A DNA stretch of 64,000 nt. Origin: Paenibacillus tepidiphilus. Its GTDB lineage: Bacteria > Bacillota > Bacilli > Paenibacillales > Paenibacillaceae. Position numbers and translations under genes: made by a program. Shown one piece after another: positions 8,478 to 19,610 of this stretch; within the stretch, counting starts at the first letter, position 1, and the number at the start of each line of letters is the position of its first letter. Below the pieces are notes generated by a model that was not told the origin of the DNA, did not search any database, and worked only from the letters and a program-made list of their open reading frames with translations. The stretch covers positions 62,001-126,000 of the forward strand of contig NZ_VWRQ01000014.1 in the NCBI RefSeq assembly GCF_008635795.1, read 5' to 3'.

Positions 8478-9293
8478 TTAAATAAGCTTCTTGCGGAAAT
8501 GCTCGCTGATTCGTTCTATGATATAGACCGTGACAATCAGCACCAGAATGATCATTCCCACTGCGGGGTAATCCCGCCAGCCAAGCCCTTCGTTAATAAG
8601 CAGGCCAATGCCCCCGGCCCCGACTAAGCCGAGAATCGCCGCATACCGCACATTTCCCTCAAAACAGTACAGGGAGGTGGAGATATACCCCGGAAGCACC
8701 TGCGGCAGCACCGCGAAGCGGAAGGCCTCAAGCCGGGTCATGCCAAGCGATTCCATCGCTTCAAAAGCCCCCATATCCACATTCTCAATCTGCTCGTACA
8801 CCAGCTTGCCGACATAAGAAATCGTAAACAGCATAATCGCCACGGTTCCCGCCATCGACCCGAGACCGAACACGAAGGTGGCAATGAGTGCGGAGACAAG
8901 CGTCGGCAGCGTGCGGAGCAGGCTGAGGACCGCTTTGCTGAGGATGACAATAATTCTGGACTGCACGATGTTGGAGGAGGCCGCTACGGCTACCGGCAAT
9001 GCAATCAATGCACCGATGATGGAGCCCAGCAGCGACATCTTGATGGTGTCGAGAAGCGGGGACCAAATATCGCTCAGGCTGCTCCAGTCGGGCGGAATCA
9101 TTTTGAGAATGATTGTAAAGAACTCATGTATACGTTTAAAAAGCATAGGAAAGCTGAAGCCTGTAAATTGCGCCGACAATACGGTGCAGGCAGCCAGAAT
9201 AAGGACAACGAGCGGTGTGCGGGACCGTTTCTGCAGCACAATTTTTCCGCCCGGCAGCACGATCTTTTTTGGAGGAAAAAGTTTATCGAACAT
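8478..9293 (-). CDS. phnE: Phosphonate/phosphite ABC transporter permease (PhnE family), first copy
   Basis: A 271-residue permease paralogous to the next gene. It has an N-terminal cytoplasmic tail (MFDKLFPPKKIVLPGGK), helices from about residue 26 onward, the coupling segment TRLEAFRFAVLPQVLPGY, and the family motif RYAAILGLVGAGGIGLLIN. The frame is open further upstream, but the ATG at 9293 is preferred because it gives an 11-base overlap with phnC and a family-like N-terminus. The longer version adds an Arg-rich stretch encoded by the phnC 3' end. Confidence 0.87.
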   Translation of the reverse strand: MFDKLFPPKKIVLPGGKIVLQKRSRTPLVVLILAACTVLSAQFTGFSFPMLFKRIHEFFTIILKMIPPDWSSLSDIWSPLLDTIKMSLLGSIIGALIALPVAVAASSNIVQSRIIVILSKAVLSLLRTLPTLVSALIATFVFGLGSMAGTVAIMLFTISYVGKLVYEQIENVDMGAFEAMESLGMTRLEAFRFAVLPQVLPGYISTSLYCFEGNVRYAAILGLVGAGGIGLLINEGLGWRDYPAVGMIILVLIVTVYIIERISEHFRKKLI

Positions 9294-10068
9294 AGGCCGC
9301 CTGCTCCTCCATCGCCGCTTTCTCGGCCTCCCACTTCCCGCCGTAAATATCCTCAAGAATCTCCTGTGTCACCTGGGAGGTTTCGCCGTCAAATACGACT
9401 TCCCCCTTGCGGATGCCGATAATACGGTCTGCATATTCGAGGGCAATCTCGACATGATGAATATTCATAATCACAGAGATGTTCATATCCTTATTGATCT
9501 TCTTGAAATCATCCATGACGATGCGCGCAGTTACCGGGTCGAGGGAAGCAATCGGCTCATCCGCCAGGATGATATCCGGATTCTGGGCGAGTGTGCGGGC
9601 CAGCGCAACGCGCTGCTGCTGCCCGCCGGACAACTGATCGACGCGGACGAACGCCTTGTCCAGGATGCCGACTTTATCGAGGGCCTCCAGCGCGATGATC
9701 TTGTGCTCCTTCTGGAAGATTCCTGTGAGCTTGCGCCACAGCGGCAGGCCCGGCACGAGGGATACCAGGACGTTGTTGATTACCGTCGTACGCGTCACCA
9801 GATTAAAAGACTGAAAAATCATCCCGATTCTGCGCCGGAATTTACGGATATGCTTGCCCTTAAGCTTGGACACATCCACATCATCCACGAGGAGTGTACC
9901 GCTGGAAATGTCATGTATACGGTTAATGCAACGGATTAGCGTTGACTTCCCGGCTCCGGAGAGACCGATGACGGCAACGAATTCACCTTGCTTGATTTCC
10001 AAATTAATATTGTTCAGGGCCGTGGTGCCGTTTGTATACGTTTTGGTTACATTCATAAACTGAATCAT
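9283..10068 (-). CDS. phnC: Phosphonate/phosphite ABC transporter ATP-binding protein PhnC
   Basis: A 261-residue ATPase that energises the PhnE channel. Walker A is GLSGAGKST (35-43), the Q-loop region is IGMIFQSFNLV, the signature is LSGGQ (146-150), and Walker B is IILADE (about 166-171) followed by the D-loop. The H-loop is NIHHVE. The sequence is typical of PhnC, including the RTTVINNVLVSLVPG segment. It lies between phnD and the two permeases, separated from phnD by a spacer holding an inverted repeat. All catalytic motifs are intact. Confidence 0.92.
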   Translation of the reverse strand: MIQFMNVTKTYTNGTTALNNINLEIKQGEFVAVIGLSGAGKSTLIRCINRIHDISSGTLLVDDVDVSKLKGKHIRKFRRRIGMIFQSFNLVTRTTVINNVLVSLVPGLPLWRKLTGIFQKEHKIIALEALDKVGILDKAFVRVDQLSGGQQQRVALARTLAQNPDIILADEPIASLDPVTARIVMDDFKKINKDMNISVIMNIHHVEIALEYADRIIGIRKGEVVFDGETSQVTQEILEDIYGGKWEAEKAAMEEQAAYVR

Positions 10069-10107
10069 GGGGCATTCAATCCTTTAGTAGATTTGGAAGT
10101 GAAAAAT

Positions 10108-10135
10108 GAGAACATCATGATCTCATGATGCTCTC
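10108..10135 (-). terminator. Intercistronic hairpin between phnD and phnC (attenuator or RNA stabiliser)
   Basis: GAGAACATCATGA and TCATGATGCTCTC form a 13-base imperfect inverted repeat (one mismatch) with a 2-base spacer. On the minus strand it is followed by TTTTT. Such hairpins often leave the binding-protein mRNA more abundant than the transporter part. Confidence 0.55.
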
Positions 10136-10171
10136 ATCCAAGTTTCATGCGAACCTGTGCTGTTGGCCGGG

Positions 10172-11278
10172 TTATTTCATGCTGCGGATCAATTCCTGCG
10201 CGTCCCGCTCCCCGTCGTAGTCGGCAGATTGGGCTACTTTATAGCCTTCGTGAGAGTAGATAGCGATAACTTCCTTACCTTCATCAGTGCCCGCGATGGC
10301 GATGAACGCTTCCTGCAGGGCTTTCTTCAGCTCATCGTTCATGATCGGAGAGTTCTTGCTTACGCTGACGGTGTCATTATAGATCGGCTGCGTTACACCG
10401 ATAACATTGGTCTGGTCCCAGATCGGGCCAGTGCCGCCGAACTCGCTGGTCCATTTCTCTTCGTTGTCGCGGCGTGCGTCTGCGAAGGCCACCACGATAT
10501 CCGCTTGTCCAACAGCAAGACGGGCAAAGGAGCTGCCATAGGAGTCGGATTGCGTTACTTTGGACAGGTCTGTCAGGCTCTTGCCGTATTTCTCTTGCAG
10601 CCACAGGGTCGGGTAGATATAGCCTGCGGAAGAAGAGGTGGACATTACTGCCCAGGTTGCGCTGTCCAGGTCTTCCCAAGTCAGCTCTTCGCCGTTGTTC
10701 ACTTTAGCGGCAAGCTCTTGGCCCTTGGCGGAAGGTCCGGCGATCAGCAGCGAACGGTAGTAGGAAGCCTGCTGATCGTCAAGGCCCGTAGTCGGCTTGT
10801 TGTCGTTCCAATCCTTAGGGTTATCGGAATCATTGGAAAGTGCTTTGCGTGTAGCGGTCAGAATAACTTCAGCTCCGTCATCATACAGCGTGTACGTACC
10901 GCCTGGAATCAGGCCGACATCCGTTGTTCCTGCGCTGAGTGCTTCGCCGACTGCTTCATATGTTGTGCCTACATCGATTTGCACATCGCCTACCGTGTAG
11001 CCTTGAGTACCCAGTTGTTGTTTCAGCAGTTCCTTCAGCGGCTCAGTGGTGGTAATAATCTGATCCGGGTCCTTGGAAGGAACAAAGCTGATTTTCAGCA
11101 CGTCAATATTCGTATTCGCAGGCTGCGTTGCTTCCGCTGTTGCCGCCGCTCCATTGTTTGTTGCTGCTGCGTTATTAGCAGCTTCTCCGTTGTTACCCGC
11201 ATTGTTATTCGCGCTGCAACCCGCCAACAAACCGATCGCCAGTACACCTGCAAATAAGTGCTTGATTCTTTTCTTCAC
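10172..11278 (-). CDS. phnD: Phosphonate/phosphite-type substrate-binding lipoprotein PhnD
   Basis: A 368-residue lipoprotein. The signal peptide MKKRIKHLFAGVLAIGLLAGC has a lipobox with Cys21, followed by an Asn/Ala-rich spacer. The mature part from about residue 60 (LKISFVPSKDPDQI) follows the PhnD/PtxB binding-protein pattern with TYEAVGEALSAGTTDVGLIPGGTY, SSAGYIYPTLWL and ADIVVAFADARRDNEEKW. It captures the anion at the outer membrane face and delivers it to PhnE. The start is GTG with GGAGG eight bases upstream. It is the first gene of the operon. Which anion it binds cannot be read from the sequence. Confidence 0.9.
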   Translation of the reverse strand: MKKRIKHLFAGVLAIGLLAGCSANNNAGNNGEAANNAAATNNGAAATAEATQPANTNIDVLKISFVPSKDPDQIITTTEPLKELLKQQLGTQGYTVGDVQIDVGTTYEAVGEALSAGTTDVGLIPGGTYTLYDDGAEVILTATRKALSNDSDNPKDWNDNKPTTGLDDQQASYYRSLLIAGPSAKGQELAAKVNNGEELTWEDLDSATWAVMSTSSSAGYIYPTLWLQEKYGKSLTDLSKVTQSDSYGSSFARLAVGQADIVVAFADARRDNEEKWTSEFGGTGPIWDQTNVIGVTQPIYNDTVSVSKNSPIMNDELKKALQEAFIAIAGTDEGKEVIAIYSHEGYKVAQSADYDGERDAQELIRSMK

Positions 11279-11298
11279 TTGGAGACCTCCACTTTTTT

Positions 11299-11312
11299 GT
11301 CTTGTACAAGAC
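11299..11312. promoter_or_regulatory. 14-bp perfect palindrome before phnD, candidate operator
   Basis: GTCTTGTACAAGAC is a perfect palindrome in the spacer between phnD and the divergent phosphoesterase gene, 21 bases before phnD. A hairpin would have almost no loop, so a dimeric repressor site is likelier than a terminator, although T-rich sequence follows on the plus strand. The regulator is unknown. It does not look like a pair of Pho-box repeats. Confidence 0.45.
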
Positions 11313-11472
11313 TATTTTTTTGCGTGCTTAACCACTATATAATTCAATTGTTAAATTTCAGGCCGATTAATGTCATCGTTATGATAAACCTCACTCGGAG
11401 CCTGTCGGCCCGTTCAATAGTGTGATAGAATAATCCAATCTTTTCAGAATAGTTAGCCAAAGGAGCGAAACG

Positions 11473-13068
11473 ATGTCATTGGAGCAATGTGAAGTGGTTC
11501 TTCTGGAAACCAGTGATCTGCACGGATTCATACTGCCGAGAAGCTATGCCACCCGGAGCGAAGCCGGACACGGCCTGGCCCGCATCGCGGCTGTCGTGAA
11601 GGCTATGCGCCGTATGCATTCGCATACGCTTTTGATAGATAACGGAGACTGCCTGCAGGGCACACCGCTGACGTATTATCATGCCAAGGTAAACAGTGAG
11701 CTGCCGAATCCGGTGATCGCTTGCCTGAATGAGTTGCATTATGATGCCGCCGTACCGGGCAATCATGAGTTCAACTACGGACTGCCGTATCTGCAGAGTG
11801 CGATGGAGGCTTCCAGCTTCCCGTGGTTATCGGCTAATATTGTGGATGCTTCAACCGGCCAGCCGGCGTTCGGCAAGCCTTATCTGGTGCGGGAGATGGA
11901 GAACGGGGTGCGGATCGGGATTCTGGGACTGACCACTTCCTACATCCCTGTCTGGGAACAGCCGCAGCATATCGCGGGCCTGCGTTTCGAGGATCCGGTG
12001 GAAGCGGCGCAGAAGTGGATTCCGGTCATGAAAGCGGAGGAGCAGGCGGATGTCATCGTCGTGTCTTACCATGGCGGCTTTGAGCGGGATCTGGACACGG
12101 GCCAGCCAACAGAACCCTTAACCGGAGAGAATGTTGGTTACGCTCTCTGCCAGGAAGTAGAGGGAATTGACGTATTGCTTACCGGCCATCAGCACCGGGC
12201 GATTGCAGAACGCAGCATTAATGGCGTATGCGTGGTGCAGCCCGCAAATGAAGGCCGGTTCCTGGGAAAAGTAACGCTGCAGATGGAGAAAAGCCTGGAG
12301 GGCTGGAAGGTGATCAGCCGGAGGTCTGAGCTGGTCTCGGCAGAGGAGGCCGGACCAGACCCGGTCTTTGAAGAGCTGATCAGTAAGATCGAGGAGCTAA
12401 CGCAAGAATGGCTGGATCAGCCGTCCGGCTATGTGGATGGGAATATGACGGTTCACTCCCACTTCGCAGCCCGGCTGCAGGAGCATCCGCTGATGGAGTT
12501 CATCAACCGTGTGCAAATGGACGCATCTGGAGCCGATATTTCGTGCGCGGCATTGTTCGACAACGTCTCTCCCGGGTTCGGCGAACGCATTACGATGCGG
12601 GAGATCGTGTCTAACTACATCTATCCCAATACGCTGAAGGTTCTCCGTGTTACCGGAAGCGATATTAAAGCCGCACTGGAGAAATCGGCTGAGTATTTCG
12701 AAGTCAATGCGGAGGGAGAGATCGCCGTAAACCCGTCTTACCTGGCACCGAAGCCGCAGCATTATAACTATGACATGTGGGAAGGGATCGATTATACTTT
12801 GGACATTTCGCAGCCTATGGGCCAGCGGGTGACCCGGCTGGAGCGGAACGGCCAGCCCCTTAGGGCCGAAGCGGAATACGACGTGGTCATGAACAATTAC
12901 CGGGCCAGCGGGGGCGGGAATTTCGCAATGTTCGGGGGTAAGCCGGTCGTGAAAGATATCCCGACCGACATGGTGGAACTGCTGGCGGATTATATCCGCG
13001 AGCGGGGGCGCCTCACCGTCTCGGTTAATAATAACTGGCGCGTAGTGAACGGGATGGAAGAGGGCTGA
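11473..13068 (+). CDS. 5'-nucleotidase / 2',3'-cyclic phosphodiesterase-like metallophosphoesterase
   Basis: A 531-residue protein of the UshA/CpdB type. The N-terminal two-metal phosphoesterase carries TSDLHG (13-18), DNGD (56-59), GNHEF (96-100), YHGGFE and TGHQH. The C-terminal 5'-nucleotidase domain (about 320-520) has the substrate-binding pattern NNYRASGGGNFAMF. It releases phosphate from nucleotides or related esters. No signal peptide is present, unlike exported UshA, so it is probably cytoplasmic. The ATG has AAAGGAG eight bases upstream. From memory, similar enzymes sit beside phnCDE in several Firmicutes, so a linked role with the divergent transporter is plausible. Confidence 0.9.
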   Translation: MSLEQCEVVLLETSDLHGFILPRSYATRSEAGHGLARIAAVVKAMRRMHSHTLLIDNGDCLQGTPLTYYHAKVNSELPNPVIACLNELHYDAAVPGNHEFNYGLPYLQSAMEASSFPWLSANIVDASTGQPAFGKPYLVREMENGVRIGILGLTTSYIPVWEQPQHIAGLRFEDPVEAAQKWIPVMKAEEQADVIVVSYHGGFERDLDTGQPTEPLTGENVGYALCQEVEGIDVLLTGHQHRAIAERSINGVCVVQPANEGRFLGKVTLQMEKSLEGWKVISRRSELVSAEEAGPDPVFEELISKIEELTQEWLDQPSGYVDGNMTVHSHFAARLQEHPLMEFINRVQMDASGADISCAALFDNVSPGFGERITMREIVSNYIYPNTLKVLRVTGSDIKAALEKSAEYFEVNAEGEIAVNPSYLAPKPQHYNYDMWEGIDYTLDISQPMGQRVTRLERNGQPLRAEAEYDVVMNNYRASGGGNFAMFGGKPVVKDIPTDMVELLADYIRERGRLTVSVNNNWRVVNGMEEG

Positions 13069-13120
13069 GGGGGACGGAAGAGAGCAGCAGGCATAATTGG
13101 GAGGATATTGAACTGGAAAA

Positions 13121-13129
13121 TGATATAAT
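13121..13129 (+). promoter_or_regulatory. Extended -10 promoter element
   Basis: TGATATAAT is an extended -10 (TGNTATAAT), 60 bases before the next gene. No good -35 lies 17 bases upstream, which extended -10 promoters tolerate. It probably drives the two-gene HipA-like unit. Confidence 0.5.
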
Positions 13130-13188
13130 AGGGCCAATAACAGCATAGATAGCGCGAAACTTTACTCTAGCCGCAGGAGGCTTGTCCT

Positions 13189-13587
13189 ATGAACAGTTTC
13201 AATCATCTCATCCCTCCGCCCCTCGAGTTCGAAGTGCTGGAGCATGACCGTGTCATTGCCAGAGTCAAGCTGGATTACCTGCATCAGCGCGTGGATGTCT
13301 GGCAGGATCATACGGTGGAGCCTGTATTCTTGCCTTTTCCTTGTAAGCCAAAGGTATCGGTTAGCGACGTGCTGGACTATTTCGAGTCCCGATGCGTTCC
13401 GCGTACCCGCCATCATATCGACAAGATCCTGGCATCCATGGGGCTGAGCGAATACGTGCCCACGGATATCGTCAAACATACGCATGGTGTATTATACGAT
13501 GATTACGTGTGGCTCCGATTCTCTGGTGAGGAGTTGACGTGCATTGATATCCATCCCCGTTATGCAAGTGACCAGGGACGAGGGTAA
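13189..13587 (+). CDS. N-terminal partner of a HipA-like kinase
   Basis: A 132-residue protein, ATG start, with AGGAGG about 10 bases upstream. Its second half (RHHIDKILASMGLSEY...DDYVWLRFSGEELTCIDI) resembles the N-terminal region of single-chain HipA-like kinases from Clostridia as I remember them, where this module is fused to the kinase. Here it is a separate frame that overlaps the kinase frame by 44 bases. It could be a true two-gene arrangement or a gene broken by a frameshift. No DNA-binding HipB-like motif is seen. Confidence 0.65.
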   Translation: MNSFNHLIPPPLEFEVLEHDRVIARVKLDYLHQRVDVWQDHTVEPVFLPFPCKPKVSVSDVLDYFESRCVPRTRHHIDKILASMGLSEYVPTDIVKHTHGVLYDDYVWLRFSGEELTCIDIHPRYASDQGRG

Positions 13588-14323
13588 GAGCTTTGTCAGC
13601 ACCAGTAAGGGCGATCAGCTCAAATGGAGAACGGAGAATCAATGGGCAAAAGTGAACAAATTCGGCTATGAAGGATTGGCTGAATGGGCAGCTTATGAAA
13701 TCATCAAGCGCTCCAATATCCCGCCCCAGTTCATTGTTCCATACAGCCGGTGCTTGATAAGAGAAGCTGACGGTACTGAATATCGGGGATGTTACTCCGA
13801 AGATTTTCTGCAGCCGGATGAAAGTCTGATTTCACTGCATCGCCTTTTAGAAAGCTACGGCATTTCAATTGATGCTGTGCTCCGTAATCAGAGTACGCGC
13901 GATGCGGTGCTTTCCATTATTGAATTTCTCCGTACAGCAATCCGTTTGGATACTCTTGAGTATTTTTCAATGATGCTGCCGCTGGATGCCTTTTTGTTGA
14001 ACGAAGACCGTCATTTGAACAACATTGCTTTTATTCACGGACCGGGGGGTTACAGGCTCTGTCCATATTTTGATCATGGTTTAAGTCTGCTGTCCGATAC
14101 AACGGATTATCCACTGAGTATGCCTATAGATGTTGCCATGCGGCGTGTCAAAGCTAAGCCGTTCAGCAAAGATTTTTCGAAGCAAGCCCGTGCGCTTGAG
14201 ACGAACCTTCGCTTCGATCGTTCCTCTGTTCTGCAGTTTATAGAGGAACATGAAGAAGAGCTTGGCAGAATTGCCAAAGTACTTAAATTGCAGATGCGAA
14301 AATATGAGTATTTGTTTGTTTGA
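13544..14323 (+). CDS. HipA-like Ser/Thr kinase domain protein
   Basis: A 259-residue protein carrying the catalytic half of a HipA-like kinase. The catalytic loop is NEDRHLNN and the metal-binding segment is PYFDHGLSLLS. The N-lobe would be the segment DQLKWRTENQWAKVNKFGYEG, with a nucleotide-binding Lys. The first possible start in this frame is TTG 13544, with GAGGAG ten bases upstream, because a TGA in this frame lies at 13535. In family members phosphorylation of a translation component or a regulator arrests growth. The target here is unknown. The gene overlaps the upstream frame by 44 bases and depends on it for its promoter. Confidence 0.75.
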   Translation: MISIPVMQVTRDEGKSFVSTSKGDQLKWRTENQWAKVNKFGYEGLAEWAAYEIIKRSNIPPQFIVPYSRCLIREADGTEYRGCYSEDFLQPDESLISLHRLLESYGISIDAVLRNQSTRDAVLSIIEFLRTAIRLDTLEYFSMMLPLDAFLLNEDRHLNNIAFIHGPGGYRLCPYFDHGLSLLSDTTDYPLSMPIDVAMRRVKAKPFSKDFSKQARALETNLRFDRSSVLQFIEEHEEELGRIAKVLKLQMRKYEYLFV

Positions 14324-14479
14324 AGAGCTCCATCCGTTCAGGGGAATCCAGCTTCGACACTAATCTGATTTGATTTCACATTTTTATGAATCCGGATATA
14401 GTTTGGTACGGCTTTCATTGCAAAGAAGGAGCGCCTTTGTTACCGTTACAGATATATAGCGCAGAAGGAAGGTTCAGAT

Positions 14480-17277
<2,798 letters not shown>

Positions 17278-17312
17278 TTTCAGTATACCGATAACTAGAT
17301 GTTCCACAGAAG

Positions 17313-17345
17313 GCGGACCGCTGGAAGACAGCGGTCCGCTTTTTT
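17313..17345 (+). terminator. Intrinsic terminator of the collagen-like gene
   Basis: GCGGACCGCTG and CAGCGGTCCGC form an 11-bp perfect stem with a 5-base loop followed by a run of six T. Confidence 0.92.
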
Positions 17346-17429
17346 CCGCATTGGCTTCCGCATTGGCTTCCGCATTGGCTTCCGCATTGGCTTCCGCATT
17401 GGCTTCCGCATTGGCTTCCGCGTTGGCGA
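17346..17429. repeat. 12-bp minisatellite, six perfect copies plus one degenerate
   Basis: The unit CCGCATTGGCTT repeats at 17346, 17358, 17370, 17382, 17394 and 17406, with a variant at 17418. It begins immediately after the terminator T-run. Confidence 0.9.
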
Positions 17430-17642
17430 TATTTCAGAGCTTCCAGACCGAAGGCCTGCAGTTGCTGAGGGTGGTCTGTTACTGCGCCTACAGCTGCATT
17501 ACCCCTTAACTTTTCTCCACTGGCAAACTCCGTAGATTTTCGAACTTTTATTATAGATGGCCTTATTTCGCGTCTGCCGGATTTTACTTACACTTAGATC
17601 ATGGAAGAGAGACCATGCTTGAAGAAACGGGAGGCGTAGGAA

Positions 17643-18629
17643 ATGATTGCTCAGGAGAAGAGGAGTGTGTTAAGCGCCGCGCAGGAGTCGCCGGTCCGCA
17701 GACAAGTAAGAAGGTCCACGGTGTTCAGGCATCTGTGGAAGCACAAAGTGCTGCTGCTGATGCTGCTGCCGGGCGTCATCTTTTTGCTTATCAACAACTA
17801 TCTGCCGATGTTCGGCATCATTATTGCCTTCAAGAATATCAACTACGTGGACGGGATTCTGGGCAGTCCGTGGGTGGGGCTCGACAATTTCAAGTTTCTG
17901 TTCGCCACTTCCGACGCCTGGATCATTACCCGGAACACCGTGCTCTATAATTTTGTGTTTATCGTGTTCAATCTGGTGATTGCGGTGGCTGTGGCGATTG
18001 CCCTCAATGAACTGCGGAATAAGCTTGCAGCTAAATTTTATCAAAGCATCATGTTCTTTCCCTACTTTCTGTCCATGGTCGTGGTCAGCTATCTGGTGTT
18101 CGCCTTTCTCAATGTTGAATACGGTTTCATTAATAAAGGCGTCCTGTCCCTGTTTGGCCTGAACGAGCTGAACTGGTACTCCGAGCCGAAATACTGGCCG
18201 TTTATTCTGCCGCTGATCAACCTCTGGAAAGGGGTCGGCTACGGGTGTGTCATCTACCTGGCGGCGATTATCGGCATCGACAGCGAGTATTACGAGGCTG
18301 CCCTGATCGACGGCGCAAGCAAATGGAAGCAGATTGTCCATATCACCATTCCGCTGATCCGCCCGGTCATTATTATTACAACCATCCTGGCCATCGGCGG
18401 CATCTTCCGCTCAGATTTCGGGCTATTCTATCAGACCACACTGAATTCAGGTGCTCTGTATCCGACCACGCTGGTCATCGACACGTATGTCTATAATGCG
18501 CTGATTAACATGGGTAACCTGGGCATGTCGGCTGCGGCGGGACTGTATCAATCGGTCGTCGGATTCTTCCTGGTGCTGGGCTCGAACTGGATTGTCCGGA
18601 GACTCGACAAGGATCAGGCGGTATTCTAA
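17643..18629 (+). CDS. Oligosaccharide ABC transporter permease, LplB family
   Basis: A 328-residue membrane permease with six hydrophobic helices, starting at KVLLLMLLPGVIFLLI (about 35-55). The conserved coupling (EAA) motif is EYYEAALIDGASKWKQIVHITIPLIRP. Segments such as NNYLPMFGIIIAFKN are typical of the LplB subfamily, which imports oligosaccharides in Paenibacillus and Bacillus. The ATG has GGGAGG seven to ten bases upstream. It is the first gene of a transporter operon with a second permease and a lipoprotein. No ATPase is encoded here, so a shared MsmX-type ATPase elsewhere is likely. Confidence 0.92.
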   Translation: MIAQEKRSVLSAAQESPVRRQVRRSTVFRHLWKHKVLLLMLLPGVIFLLINNYLPMFGIIIAFKNINYVDGILGSPWVGLDNFKFLFATSDAWIITRNTVLYNFVFIVFNLVIAVAVAIALNELRNKLAAKFYQSIMFFPYFLSMVVVSYLVFAFLNVEYGFINKGVLSLFGLNELNWYSEPKYWPFILPLINLWKGVGYGCVIYLAAIIGIDSEYYEAALIDGASKWKQIVHITIPLIRPVIIITTILAIGGIFRSDFGLFYQTTLNSGALYPTTLVIDTYVYNALINMGNLGMSAAAGLYQSVVGFFLVLGSNWIVRRLDKDQAVF

Positions 18630-18661
18630 ACGAGCTTGCCTCTAAGAAAGGAGGAAGTACA

Positions 18662-19555
18662 TTGACCAATAATGAGATATCGAGAACGACCAATATTGTG
18701 CTGCACGTGATTTTTATCCTGATGACGCTGGCCTGCCTGCTGCCGATCATCCTCGTCTTTATGATTTCGATTACCGACTATGACTCCATCGTACTGAACG
18801 GATACCAGTTCTTTCCGAAGGAGCTTAGTCTGGAGGCATATGCTTATATTTTCAAGGACTATTCCGTCATTGTAAAAGCGTACGGTGTATCCATCTTCGT
18901 AACGGTAACCGGAACCCTGCTCAGTGTGCTGATCACGTCGCTTTACGCCTATCCGATCTCGCGTGCAGATTTCCGTTACCGCGGCGTCTTCGCCTTTCTG
19001 ATCTTCTTCACCATGCTGTTCGGCGGGGGACTGGTGCCCTGGTATATGGTCTACACACAGGCACTGGATCTCAAGAATACCGTCTGGGCGCTGATCGTGC
19101 CAATGCTGCTGTCGCCGTTCAATGTGCTGATTATGAAGACCTACTTCCAGATGAGCGTACCGGCGGCGCTGATTGAAGCGTCGAAGATCGACGGGGCGGG
19201 CGAGCTGCGGACCTTCTTCCGGATTGTTTTTCCGCTGTCCCTGCCGGTATTCGCCACCATCGGGCTGTTCAACACGCTGCATTACTGGAACGACTGGTTC
19301 AACAGTATGATCTTCGTGACCGACACCGATCTCTACTCCCTGCAATATCTGATGTACAAAATGATCTCCCAGGCGGACTACCTGAGCCGCAACGGGGCGC
19401 TCATCCAAGGCTCGGCCACCGAGCTGGCCAAATTGCCGGGTGAAACGATCCGGATGGCCATGGCGCTGATCGGCATCGGTCCGATTGTGCTGGCGTATCC
19501 GTTCTTCCAGCGTTATTTTATCAAAGGCCTGACGCTTGGCTCCATCAAAGGCTAA
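18662..19555 (+). CDS. Oligosaccharide ABC transporter permease, YtcP family
   Basis: A 297-residue permease partner of the preceding protein. It has six helices, the coupling motif PAALIEASKIDGAGELRTFFRIVFPLSLP, and the YtcP-type C-terminus FQRYFIKGLTLGSIKG. The start is a TTG at 18662, 32 bases after the previous stop, with AAGGAGG five to eleven bases upstream. It forms the heterodimeric channel with the LplB-like protein. It sits in the same transcript as the binding protein that follows. Confidence 0.92.
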   Translation: MTNNEISRTTNIVLHVIFILMTLACLLPIILVFMISITDYDSIVLNGYQFFPKELSLEAYAYIFKDYSVIVKAYGVSIFVTVTGTLLSVLITSLYAYPISRADFRYRGVFAFLIFFTMLFGGGLVPWYMVYTQALDLKNTVWALIVPMLLSPFNVLIMKTYFQMSVPAALIEASKIDGAGELRTFFRIVFPLSLPVFATIGLFNTLHYWNDWFNSMIFVTDTDLYSLQYLMYKMISQADYLSRNGALIQGSATELAKLPGETIRMAMALIGIGPIVLAYPFFQRYFIKGLTLGSIKG

Positions 19556-19610
19556 ACCCGGATTATGCCGGTTAGCATATATTGGTTCTTTTAGAAGGGG
19601 AGGAAAATGG

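Larger units (their letters stand above)
17278..17642. other. Spacer: terminator, minisatellite and transporter leader
   Basis: This gap of 365 bases holds the collagen-gene terminator, a 12-bp tandem repeat (both listed separately) and about 210 bases that must contain the promoter of the sugar transporter operon. I could not pick a convincing -35/-10 pair. An ORF across the repeat encodes only an ALAS-type repeat and is not considered real. Confidence 0.4.
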
